From Mesorhizobium waimense (GTDB lineage: Bacteria > Pseudomonadota > Alphaproteobacteria > Rhizobiales > Rhizobiaceae), in NCBI RefSeq assembly GCF_003601975.1, contig NZ_QZWZ01000029.1:1-64000 (forward strand): a stretch of DNA of 64,000 nucleotides. Reading direction: 5' to 3'. Positions 1 through 9,142 of this stretch are shown here, one piece after another; position 1 is the stretch's first letter, and the number at the start of each line of letters is the position of its first letter. The position numbers and the translations under genes are program-made. A model generated the notes under the pieces. It was not told the origin of the DNA, did no database searches, and was given only the letters and a program-made list of their open reading frames with translations.

Positions 1-367
1 TGCCGAGCCGGCGCATTGTCTCCGGCTTGGGGCCGATGAAGGTGATGCCGGCCACAGCGCAGGCTTCGGCGAATTCGGGGCTCTCCGACAGCAGCCCGTA
101 GCCCGGGTGGATGGCGTCGGCGCCCGAGAGCCTGGCGACGCGGAGCACCTCTTCGATCGACAGATAGCTTTCGATCGGCCCCATATCCTTGCTGAGATGC
201 GGCCCGCGCCCGACCTGGTAGCTTTCGTCGGCCTTGAAGCGGTGCAGCGAATATTTGTCCTCCTCGGCCCAGATCGCCACGGTTTTGAGGCCGAGCTCGT
301 TGGCCGCGCGGAAGACGCGGATGGCGATTTCGGACCGGTTGGCGACAAGGATCTTCGTGATGGCCAA
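1..367 (-). CDS. pyc: Pyruvate carboxylase, N-terminal part (runs off window)
   Basis: The first 122 residues of a biotin carboxylase domain: KILVANRSEIAIRVFRAANE near residue 5, then AIWAEEDK, HRFKADESYQVG, and DAIHPGYGLLSES around residue 82. The long conserved stretches match the Rhizobium-type pyruvate carboxylase rather than acetyl- or propionyl-CoA carboxylase. The enzyme carboxylates pyruvate to oxaloacetate (anaplerosis). No in-frame ATG precedes the conserved start. The likely start is a TTG at 365-367 with GGAG about 7 nt upstream, giving Met-Ala-Ile-Thr-Lys. The rest of the gene lies left of the window. Confidence 0.93.
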   Translation of the reverse strand, partial: MAITKILVANRSEIAIRVFRAANELGLKTVAIWAEEDKYSLHRFKADESYQVGRGPHLSKDMGPIESYLSIEEVLRVARLSGADAIHPGYGLLSESPEFAEACAVAGITFIGPKPETMRRLG

Positions 368-489
368 GGACTGGGCTCCAAAGGCGGAGAGGATGGGGGC
401 TGCCGCATGATTAACGTGAAAATGCTGCAGTGCAAACGGATTCGCGCGACATCTAAACCGATTTAAATGGTTTGTTCGCGCCAACAACG

Positions 490-520
490 AAAAATGCCCG
501 GCGCGGGTGCGCCGGGCATT
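490..520 (-). terminator. Rho-independent terminator of livJ-type gene
   Basis: A 12-bp perfect stem (493-504 with 509-520) closes a GGGT loop; read on the minus strand it is followed by a short T run (491-494). It lies 25 nt after the stop codon of the branched-chain amino-acid binding protein gene and would end the liv transcript before pyc. Confidence 0.85.
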
Positions 521-544
521 CTCCGATTTCAGACGTTTGCCGGC

Positions 545-1663
545 TTATTGCTCGAAGTAGGAGTACTTGCCGTCGTCACCCTTCTTCCAGGTGTACATGA
601 CGTAGTCCGGGCGGGTGATGTCGCCCTTGGCGTCATAGCCGATGTCGCCGATGGCCGTCGTCCAGGGGCCGCTCGACTTGATCGTCTCGGCGACTTTCTG
701 GGCATCGTCGGCGGAGCCGGTCTTGGTGATAGCCGCTGCGATGATCTGTATCGTGGCGTAGGAGTAGAGCGTGTAGGCCTCCGGCTCGAAACCGGCGGCG
801 CGGAACTTCTCGACGAGCTCCTTAGCGTTCGGGTTCTTGCGCGGATCGGGAGCGAACGTCATCAGCGTGCCTTCGACGGCGTCGCCGGCGATCGAGGCCA
901 GTTCGTTCGAGACGATGCCGTCGCCGGACATGAACTGGGCCTTGAGGCCCTGGTCGGCGAGCTGGCGGATGATCAGGCCGGCCTCGGTGTGCAGGCCGCC
1001 ATAATAGACGATGGAGACGCCGGCTTCCTTCATCTTGGCGATGAGCGCCGAGAAGTCCTTGTCGCCGACATTGATGCCTTCATACATGGCTTCGGTGACG
1101 CCATTGCCATTGAGCGCCTTCTTGGTTTCGTCGGCGAGGCCCTGGCCATAAGGCGTCTTGTCATGGATGAGCGCGATCTTGGCGTCCTTGAAGTTCTTGG
1201 CGACATAGTCGCCGGCAACCTTGCCCTGCTGGTCGTCGCGTCCGCAGGTGCGGAACGTGTTCCACATGCCGCGCTCGGTGAACTTCGGATTGGTCGCGGC
1301 AGGCGTGATCTCGAGGATGCCATTTTCGGCATAGACTTCCGACGCCGGAATTGAGACGCCCGAATTGAAGTGGCCATCGACGAACTTGATGCCGTCGGCG
1401 ACAAACTTGTTGGCGACCGAGATGCCCTGCTTCGGATCCGACACGTCGTCACCGACGCTCAGCTTGAGTTGCTGGCCGAGGACTCCGCCGGCCGCGTTGA
1501 TGTCAGCGACGGCCTGCTCTGCGCCCTTCTGCAACTGCGCGCCGAAAGCGGCGTTCGGGCCGGTGATCGGACCGGCGACGCCGATCAGGATGTCAGCCCA
1601 CGCGCTGCCGCTGAACGCGATGAACGCGGTCAGAGCCACGGCGGACAAGAGTGACTTTTTCAT
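545..1663 (-). CDS. livJ: Branched-chain amino-acid ABC transporter, periplasmic binding protein
   Basis: 372 residues with a Sec signal peptide (MKKSLL..., hydrophobic core 7-20, AWA|D cleavage near 23/24), followed by a type 1 Leu/Ile/Val-binding fold: GVAGPITGPNAAFGAQ near 27, GISVANKFV and HFNSGVSIPAS near 85-110. It captures branched-chain or other neutral amino acids in the periplasm for the LivHMGF permease encoded just upstream on the same strand. GGGAG lies about 9 nt before the ATG. A 137-bp gap separates it from the DUF6867 gene, so it may have its own promoter as well as read-through. The exact substrate cannot be read from the sequence. Confidence 0.92.
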   Translation of the reverse strand: MKKSLLSAVALTAFIAFSGSAWADILIGVAGPITGPNAAFGAQLQKGAEQAVADINAAGGVLGQQLKLSVGDDVSDPKQGISVANKFVADGIKFVDGHFNSGVSIPASEVYAENGILEITPAATNPKFTERGMWNTFRTCGRDDQQGKVAGDYVAKNFKDAKIALIHDKTPYGQGLADETKKALNGNGVTEAMYEGINVGDKDFSALIAKMKEAGVSIVYYGGLHTEAGLIIRQLADQGLKAQFMSGDGIVSNELASIAGDAVEGTLMTFAPDPRKNPNAKELVEKFRAAGFEPEAYTLYSYATIQIIAAAITKTGSADDAQKVAETIKSSGPWTTAIGDIGYDAKGDITRPDYVMYTWKKGDDGKYSYFEQ

Positions 1664-1800
1664 AGAAACGCTCCCATTTACGGAGTGGGCGTGGATGATA
1701 CTTTCATGCGATGCCCACCCTTATCGCAGAAAGCTCAGTTTGCCGATTTTCAGGCACTTGTCACGCCGATTCATCCCCGAAGCGGCGTTAATCATGAACG

Positions 1801-2148
1801 TCAACCTTTCGGTTTCCAGCTCAAAAGCGATGCTCTTTCGTAAAGCCAATTATACTGCGTCACCATCTGGTTGGTACGCGTGTACTGGTAGCCGATAAAG
1901 CCCAGTATCATCAGCACGATTGTATCGACGATGTAGTAATGCAGCGAGAACATCGTGCCGTCGAACAGCGCGTGATGGATGAACCTGATGCCGATGCCGA
2001 GGCCCAGCATGTAGAGGAACAGCTGGAAAAAGCTGCGCCAGGTCTGCGCGCTCGCCCTGCCCGTCATCCATGCGGCCCAGCCGCCGAGCAGGCAGGTGAC
2101 GAAGAAGAACTGCCAGATCGAGGGTTCCTCGTAGAGAATGCCCTGCAT
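1801..2148 (-). CDS. DUF6867-like small membrane protein in liv operon
   Basis: 115 residues with about three hydrophobic segments (near 13-30, 41-58 and 73-90) and a short basic C-terminus ending in WKPKG. It sits 18 bp after livF with a good AGGAG site 9 nt before the ATG, so it is co-transcribed with the transporter. Proteins of this kind are found after livF in many Rhizobiales liv operons, which suggests a role in assembly or function of the permease, but no function is established. Membrane topology is inferred from hydrophobicity only. Confidence 0.75.
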   Translation of the reverse strand: MQGILYEEPSIWQFFFVTCLLGGWAAWMTGRASAQTWRSFFQLFLYMLGLGIGIRFIHHALFDGTMFSLHYYIVDTIVLMILGFIGYQYTRTNQMVTQYNWLYERASLLSWKPKG

Positions 2149-2166
2149 GATTGATGTCTCCTGAAC

Positions 2167-2895
2167 TCAGTGGTGCCCGCCTTCGAGATAGGCGGCGCGC
2201 ACTTCCGGATTGGCGAGCAGCTCCTTGCCGGTGCCGCTCATCGTCACATTGCCGTTGACCATGACGTAGCCCCGGGTGGCGAGCTTCAGCGCGCCGAAGG
2301 CGTTCTGCTCGACCAGGAACACGGTCAGCCCCTGGGTGCGGTTCAATTCGCGGATGGCGTCGAAAATCTGCTTGACGATCAGCGGCGCCAGTCCCAGCGA
2401 CGGCTCGTCGAGCAGGAGCAGCTTCGGCCGCGCCATCAGCGCGCGTCCGATCGACAGCATCTGCTGCTCGCCGCCCGACAGCGTGCCGCCGCGCTGGGCG
2501 ATGCGCTCCTTCAGGCGTGGAAACAGCGTGAACACCTTCTCGACATCCTCGTCGTAATATTTGAGGTTGTCGAGGCTGGCGCCCATCTGCAGGTTTTCCA
2601 TCACCGTCATGCGCGGGAAGATGCGGCGACCCTCCGGCGACTGGGCGATGCGCATGCGCGCGATTTCGTGCGTCGGCATCTGCGTGATGTCGGTGCCGGA
2701 AAAGGTAATCGTGCCGGCGCGAGCCCGTGGCGCGCCGAAGATGGTCATCATCAGCGTCGACTTGCCGGCGCCGTTGGCACCGATCAGCGCCACGATCTCA
2801 CCCTCTTTGACGCTGACGTCGACGCCGTTCAGCGCCCTGATATTGCCGTAGTAGGTCTCGACGCCCTTGATATCGAGCAGCGTTGTACCGGCCAT
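2167..2895 (-). CDS. livF: Branched-chain amino-acid ABC transporter ATP-binding protein LivF
   Basis: 242-residue cytoplasmic ABC ATPase with Walker A GANGAGKS at 39-46, signature LSGGEQQ at 139-145 and Walker B LLLLDEP at 159-165. The C-terminal LVEQNA-type segment is typical of LivF. It pairs with LivG to power the LivHM permease. Its ATG overlaps the livG stop codon by one base (TAATG), indicating translational coupling. Length is as expected for the family. Confidence 0.96.
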   Translation of the reverse strand: MAGTTLLDIKGVETYYGNIRALNGVDVSVKEGEIVALIGANGAGKSTLMMTIFGAPRARAGTITFSGTDITQMPTHEIARMRIAQSPEGRRIFPRMTVMENLQMGASLDNLKYYDEDVEKVFTLFPRLKERIAQRGGTLSGGEQQMLSIGRALMARPKLLLLDEPSLGLAPLIVKQIFDAIRELNRTQGLTVFLVEQNAFGALKLATRGYVMVNGNVTMSGTGKELLANPEVRAAYLEGGHH

Positions 2896-3988
2896 TACTT
2901 ACGCCCTCCGCGCGGCTTGGCTGTCGACCCAGCGGGCTTGGCCGTGGCCCGCTCGGCAGGCTTTCTTGGCGCGGCATTGGCCTTTGCATCGACCTGCCCT
3001 GCTTTCGAGGCGCCCTTCGACACCGTGACGCGCTCGCCCTCGCTATGGCCGATCGTGTCGGTCACCGGTCCGGCGAGAAACGAAGACGATGTGCCCGGGC
3101 CGTGCGCCGCGTCGGGACCGATGTCCAGCTGCTCGATGACGTCCTCGTCGCCGACCTCGGTCAGCACCGTCTCGACCTCCTCGTCGTCGACGCCGAGATA
3201 GGCGGCGATGACGCGCGGATCGGTGCGCACGGATTGCGGACTGCCGTCGGAGATCTTGCGCCCGTATTCGAGCACCACGACATGGTCGGAAATCTGCATC
3301 ACCACCGACATGTCGTGTTCGATCAGAAGGATCGAGGTGGTGTCCCTGATGTCCATCAAGAGCGCGTTGAGCGCCGCCGATTCCTTCGGATTGAGGCCGG
3401 CGGCCGGTTCATCTAGGCACAGAAGCTCGGGACCCGTGCACATGGCGCGCGCGATCTCCAGCCGCCGCTGCGCGCCATAGGGCAGATCGCCGGCGGGATC
3501 ATCGGCACGGTCGACGAGATTGGCCTTCTCCAGCCAGTGCCTGGCCAGGTCGATCGATTCGGCCGACGCCTTGCGGTAGCTCGAGAAACCGAACAGGCCG
3601 AGCATCGTATAGCCGGACGCCTTCATCAGCTTGTTGTGCTGGGCCACAAGCAGATTCTCCAGCAGCGTCATGCCCGAGAACAGGCGGATGTTCTGGAACG
3701 TGCGCGCCACCTTGGCGCGCGCCGGGATCTCATGGTTCGGCAGCCGTTCGAGGAGGTAGGTGCTGCCATCGCGCCGGTTGAGCGTGATCATGCCTTCCGA
3801 CGGCTTGTAGAAGCCGGTGATGCAATTGAACACGGTGGTCTTGCCGGCGCCGTTCGGTCCGATCAGCGCGGTGATCTCGCCGCGCTTGGCCTGGAAGGAC
3901 AGGTCGCCAATGGCGACGAGACCGCCGAACTTCATCGACAGATGCTCGACCTGAAGGATGATGTCGTTCATGGAGGGGCTCGCATTCA

Positions 3989-3989
<1 letters not shown>
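2895..3989 (-). CDS. livG: Branched-chain amino-acid ABC transporter ATP-binding protein LivG, with C-terminal extension
   Basis: 364 residues; the first 260 form a normal LivG ATPase (Walker A GPNGAGKT at 44-51, signature-like PYGAQRR, Walker B CLDEP, and IEHDMSVVM near 220). The remaining 100 residues are unusual: an acidic stretch (DDEEVETVLTEVGDEDV) followed by a Lys/Ala/Pro-rich tail ending PRGGRK. This tail is absent from most LivG proteins and looks disordered. Two starts are possible: the ATG at 3989, which overlaps the livM stop (TGATG), or an ATG six codons later. The coupled start is preferred. Confidence 0.94.
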
Positions 3990-5383
<1,394 letters not shown>

Positions 5384-5387
5384 GAGC

Positions 5388-6290
5388 TCAGACCTTTTCG
5401 ACTTCTGGCCGGCCCAGAATGCCGGAAGGCAGGAAGATCAGCACGATCGCCAGGATGGAGAAGGCGGCGACGTCCTTGTAGTCGATGGAGAAATAGGCCG
5501 ACCACATGCTTTCGATGAAGCCGATCAACAGCCCGCCGAGCACGGCTCCGGGCAGAGAACCGATACCGCCGAGCACTGCTGCGGTGAAGGCCTTCACGCC
5601 CGGCACGAAGCCGTCGGAGAACACCACGACGCCGTAATACATCAGGAACAGCGTTCCGGCGACGGCGGCAAGTGCTGCGCCCATGATGAAGGTGATGGAG
5701 ATGGTGCGGTCGACATCGACGCCGAGCAGCGCCGCCATCTTGCGGTCCTGCTCGCAGGCGCGCTGCGCCCGGCCAAGCGAGGTCTTGTTGACGAGATACC
5801 AGAAGATCGCCAGCAGGATTGCCGTAACCAGAACGATGATGATCTGCTTCAGCGACACGCTGACGCCCTCGATCGTGTAAACCTTTGACACCAGCGGCGG
5901 GATCGGCTTGTTGCGCGGCCCTTGCGTCACCTGGACGAAATTGGAAAGCACGATCGACATGCCGATCGCGGTGATCAGCGGCGCCAGCCGGAACGAGCCG
6001 CGCAGCGGCCGGTAGGCCACTTTCTCGATCGTCCAGTTGTAGAGGCTGGTCAACAGCATCGCCACGATCATCATGATCAGCAGCGCGATGACGATCGGCA
6101 CCGAATAGAACATCGCGCCGAGGATTAGGAAAACGATGAGGGCGGCGAAGGCGCCGACCATGAAGATGTCGCCATGGGCGAAATTGATCATGCCGATGAT
6201 GCCGTAGACCATCGTATAACCGATCGCGATCAGCCCATAGATCGATCCCAGCGTCAGCCCATTGATAAGCTGCTGGACAAAGTACTGCAT
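5388..6290 (-). CDS. livH: Branched-chain amino-acid ABC transporter permease LivH
   Basis: The chosen ATG at 6290 gives 300 residues beginning MQYFVQQLINGLTLGSIYGL, the usual LivH N-terminus; GGGGAG lies about 10 nt upstream. An upstream ATG at 6416 stays open but adds a polar basic segment that is unlikely to be translated. The core has MINFAHGDIFMVGAF near 35 and the coupling helix RACEQDRKMAALLGV near 185. It is the first gene of the liv operon, so the promoter should lie in 6291-6420. Confidence 0.95.
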   Translation of the reverse strand: MQYFVQQLINGLTLGSIYGLIAIGYTMVYGIIGMINFAHGDIFMVGAFAALIVFLILGAMFYSVPIVIALLIMMIVAMLLTSLYNWTIEKVAYRPLRGSFRLAPLITAIGMSIVLSNFVQVTQGPRNKPIPPLVSKVYTIEGVSVSLKQIIIVLVTAILLAIFWYLVNKTSLGRAQRACEQDRKMAALLGVDVDRTISITFIMGAALAAVAGTLFLMYYGVVVFSDGFVPGVKAFTAAVLGGIGSLPGAVLGGLLIGFIESMWSAYFSIDYKDVAAFSILAIVLIFLPSGILGRPEVEKV

Positions 6291-6633
6291 ACTGTCGTGG
6301 CTCCCCTGGAATGTCGCCCTCGCGGACGCATTCCTTTTCGTATTTCCCCTAGTCGTAAAGTTTCGAGCCCGGATTGCAACGTGATTTTTCAATCGTCGAA
6401 CGTGTTTTGCCGGCACGCCATCTGATTGCCCGTTTTTTCGCTACCCGATCCCTGGACTATCGCGGACCCCATCATTGGCATAACGCAATGTCTTTGACGA
6501 TTCAGGCGTATCATGCACCGCATTTCGAAGAAATCGCCGTCAAAATTAGGTGATGAGCGGGATCGTTGCGCCGGCCAAGGCCGCCCCGTTTGCGCTCCTG
6601 CTGTTTCCGCTGCGCAGGATTCTCCCTGTTTGA
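6291..6633. other. Intergenic region upstream of livH
   Basis: No convincing gene on either strand. It must hold the promoter of the liv operon. Short frames here lack ribosome binding sites and resemble no family I recognise. The right end leads into the hypE tail remnant. Confidence 0.5.
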
Positions 6634-6730
6634 CGACGAACCATGCGCCAACGGGTCGCGGTCGTCGATCAAGACGGCGTTCAGTCCGGTCATGCGCGAG
6701 GAGCCGCCGATAGAGGGGATGATCGCGCGG
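6634..6730 (-). pseudogene. Remnant of a second 4-hydroxyproline epimerase gene (3' end only)
   Basis: On the minus strand this encodes AIIPSIGGSSRMTGLNAVLI followed by DDRDPLAHG, nearly the same as the last 30 residues of the intact epimerase at 8126-9127 (AIIPSIGGWARMTGLNTIFI, then DERDPFAHG). The DNA aligns to about 8131-8227 at roughly 80-85 percent identity. A one-base deletion near 6640 destroys the FxVK ending and the stop codon is lost. Nothing upstream of the AIIPSIGG motif is preserved; there the sequence runs straight into the stop codon of the ectoine-synthase-like gene. Confidence 0.8.
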
Positions 6731-6736
6731 CAAGGG

Positions 6737-7123
6737 TCAATAGGCCGAGCCGCCATCCTGACCAAGAACGTGCCGCTCGGTGCCGTTCAGCGGCGGATTG
6801 AAGACACTGACCAGGACCATGTCGTCGGCCGCGTCCGCACGCAGATAGTGCTCGTCATGCTCGTCGAGCACATAGATCGTACCCGGCTCGATTCGGTGCA
6901 CCTGGCCGGACATATCTTCGACCTCACCCGCGCCGGCGATGCAGTAGCAAGCCTCGAAATGCCGCCGGTAATGGAGGCGTGATTCGCTGCCTGCACGCAC
7001 GACGGTATGGCAGACGGTGAACCCCATGCCGTCCTGCTGCGTCAGCAGGCGATGGCTCGTACCATTGCCCCAATCGACGAAGAAGTCAGATTTTTCTACA
7101 TCGTTCAGTTGTCTTGTAAACAC
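6737..7123 (-). CDS. Orphan ectoine synthase-like cupin (EctC family)
   Basis: 128 residues from the GTG at 7121-7123 (GGAGAG about 9 nt upstream); an upstream in-frame GTG at 7156 would add 11 residues. The protein matches EctC throughout: THRLL-like start, GMGFTVCHT, HFEACYCIAG with the metal-binding Glu, GTIYVLDEHDEHYLRA with the conserved Tyr and His, and FNPPLNG near the end. EctC closes N-gamma-acetyl-diaminobutyrate to ectoine. No ectA, ectB or ectD is nearby, so this is a solitary EctC that may use another substrate or act as a hydrolase or cyclase in amino-acid metabolism. It is divergent from a LysR gene and next to hydroxyproline genes. Confidence 0.85.
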   Translation of the reverse strand: MFTRQLNDVEKSDFFVDWGNGTSHRLLTQQDGMGFTVCHTVVRAGSESRLHYRRHFEACYCIAGAGEVEDMSGQVHRIEPGTIYVLDEHDEHYLRADAADDMVLVSVFNPPLNGTERHVLGQDGGSAY

Positions 7124-7224
7124 GATCGTTCTCTCCAAAGCTGTAGTCTGGCCCACGAAATGCCGCAGCGAAGGGAGGCTTTCAAATGATTGCTTCTCAC
7201 GCGATATGTTAGTAAATCTTACAG

Positions 7225-8133
7225 ATGGGCTACATCCCGCTGAATGCTGTTCGCGCTTTCGAGGCGGCTGCCCGCCATTTGAGCTTTTCGGCTGCCGGCG
7301 AAGAGCTCCACGTCACCCACCCCGCCATCAGCCACCAGATCAGGCGGCTGGAGGAATGGCTGGGCGTGTCGCTCTTTCACCGGGATGCCCGCAAGGTCCG
7401 CCTGACGGAGGCCGGGGTGATCCTGCAGGCCTCGGCGAGCGGCGCGCTTGCCGAGCTCGGCGCCACGTGCCGACGAATTCGCCGCAATGCCGCGCTTGAA
7501 ACCTTGTCCGTGGGCTGCATTCCGTCGATCGCCAGCCGTTGGCTGGTGCCGCGTCTGTCGGACTTCACCGCGCGCCATCCCGGTATCGGCATGAGGGTCG
7601 CCTACGCCAAGGCCGACGAGAGGCTCGGCGACGGCCAGAACGACGTGCTGATCACGCTCGGCGCCGATCCATCTCCCGACGTCACCAGCCTAAAGCTGTT
7701 TTCCCGCTTCAATCGGCCGGTGTGCAGCCCGCACTATCTCGCAGGCAGGGAGCATCTGCGCACGCCGGCCGGCATCGCCGTCGCCGACCTTCTGCACGAC
7801 GAGACCCGCCAGGGCTGGCGTGAATGGTTTCTGGAGGCCGGACTGCCCGGGGTCGATGTCGGCAACGGACCGGTTTTCGCCGATTTCAACATTCTTGCCA
7901 CCGCGGTCATCGCCGGTCACGGCGTGGCGCTCTGTCCGGTCGAGGTTTTTGGCGACGAGTTGAGGCGTGGTGACCTGATCGTTTTGTCGGAGGTCGCGAC
8001 GAACCGCGACAAAGGTTACTTCCTGACGATGTCGGCGCAAGCCTCACCGGCAGCGGTCAAATTCGCCGACTGGTTTCGCCAGGAGGTTTGCGCCGACAAA
8101 GAATCTCAGGCCAGCCCAATCGACATCACTTGA
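7225..8133 (+). CDS. LysR-family transcriptional regulator (GcvA-like)
   Basis: 302 residues with an N-terminal winged helix-turn-helix: PLNAVRAFEAAARHLSFSAA at 5-24 and HVTHPAISHQIRRLEEWLGV near 30-50. The type 2 periplasmic-binding effector domain occupies about 90-295. The PLNALRAFEAAARH opening is typical of the GcvA/AmpR group. It is transcribed divergently from the EctC-like gene 101 bp away and is its most likely regulator. Its last 8 bases overlap the 3' end of hypE on the other strand. No strong ribosome binding site precedes the ATG. Confidence 0.9.
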   Translation: MGYIPLNAVRAFEAAARHLSFSAAGEELHVTHPAISHQIRRLEEWLGVSLFHRDARKVRLTEAGVILQASASGALAELGATCRRIRRNAALETLSVGCIPSIASRWLVPRLSDFTARHPGIGMRVAYAKADERLGDGQNDVLITLGADPSPDVTSLKLFSRFNRPVCSPHYLAGREHLRTPAGIAVADLLHDETRQGWREWFLEAGLPGVDVGNGPVFADFNILATAVIAGHGVALCPVEVFGDELRRGDLIVLSEVATNRDKGYFLTMSAQASPAAVKFADWFRQEVCADKESQASPIDIT

Positions 8134-9127
8134 CGATGAAACCATGCGCGAACGGATCGCGTTCGTCGATGAAGATGGTGTTCAACCCGGTCATCCGCGC
8201 CCAGCCGCCGATCGAGGGGATGATCGCCGGCTTGTCCGCGACGGTAACCTGCTTTTCGACCCTGCCCTTGAACAGCGAGCCGATGATCGACTCATGCACG
8301 AAGCTGTCGCCGGCTTTCAGCTTGCCTTTGGCATGGAGTTGCGCCATCCGCGCCGAGGTGCCGGTGCCGCAGGGTGAGCGGTCGATCGCCTTGTCGCCGT
8401 AGAAGACGGCATTGCGGGCATCGGCTTCAGGGTGTGTCGGCTTTCCGGTCCACAGCATGTGCGACAGCCGGTTGATGCCGGGATTCTCGGGGTGTTCGAA
8501 TGTGTATTTCTCGTTCAGCCGCTGGCGCACCACCGGGCTCCAGGCGATGAGGTCGCCGGCGGAATGATCCGCCATGTCGCGATAGTTCTCCTGTGGCTCG
8601 ACGATGGCGTAAAAATTGCCGCCATAGGCGACGTCGACCTTGATCTCGCCGAGCTGCGGGCACTCCACCGTCAGCCCCTCGGCATAAAGGAAGGAAGGCA
8701 CATTGGTGATGCGCACCTCCTCGACATACTCGCCGACCTGTTTGTACTCGGCGATGACCAGGCCGGCCGGCGTATCGAGCCTGAGAACCCCCGGTGTCTT
8801 CGGCTTGATCAGCCCGTGCTCGATCGCCATGGTCACCGTACCGATGGTGCCATGGCCGCACATCGGCAGGCAGCCGGAGGTCTCGATGAACAGGATGGCG
8901 ATGTCGCAATCCTTCCGCGTCGGCGGATAGAGGATCGAGCCCGACATCACGTCATGGCCGCGCGGCTCGAACATCAGCCCGGTGCGGATCCAGTCATATT
9001 CGGCGAGGAAATGCGCCCGACGCTCCATCATCGTCGAACCCTGGAGCGACGGCCCGCCGCCGGCGACCAGCCGTACCGGATTGCCGCAGGTATGGCCGTC
9101 GATGCAGAAGAAGGATTGCTTGGCCAT
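8126..9127 (-). CDS. hypE: 4-hydroxyproline 2-epimerase (proline racemase family)
   Basis: 333 residues. Both catalytic cysteines of the proline racemase/hydroxyproline epimerase family are present: Cys90 in LPMCGHGTIG and Cys253 in DRSPCGTGTSA. The second Cys separates it from trans-3-hydroxyproline dehydratases, which carry Thr there. The enzyme interconverts trans-4-hydroxy-L-proline and cis-4-hydroxy-D-proline, the first step of hydroxyproline breakdown. It is the last gene of the hypD-hypO-hypE run, 15 bp after hypO, and overlaps the converging LysR gene by 8 bp. Confidence 0.93.
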   Translation of the reverse strand: MAKQSFFCIDGHTCGNPVRLVAGGGPSLQGSTMMERRAHFLAEYDWIRTGLMFEPRGHDVMSGSILYPPTRKDCDIAILFIETSGCLPMCGHGTIGTVTMAIEHGLIKPKTPGVLRLDTPAGLVIAEYKQVGEYVEEVRITNVPSFLYAEGLTVECPQLGEIKVDVAYGGNFYAIVEPQENYRDMADHSAGDLIAWSPVVRQRLNEKYTFEHPENPGINRLSHMLWTGKPTHPEADARNAVFYGDKAIDRSPCGTGTSARMAQLHAKGKLKAGDSFVHESIIGSLFKGRVEKQVTVADKPAIIPSIGGWARMTGLNTIFIDERDPFAHGFIVK

Positions 9128-9142
9128 GACGTCTCCTGGAAC

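Noticed and set aside
467..1354. Long plus-strand open frame opposite livJ
   Set aside because: Antisense shadow of a clear gene in GC-rich DNA; Arg/Gly/Asp-biased composition, no ribosome binding site and no family resemblance.
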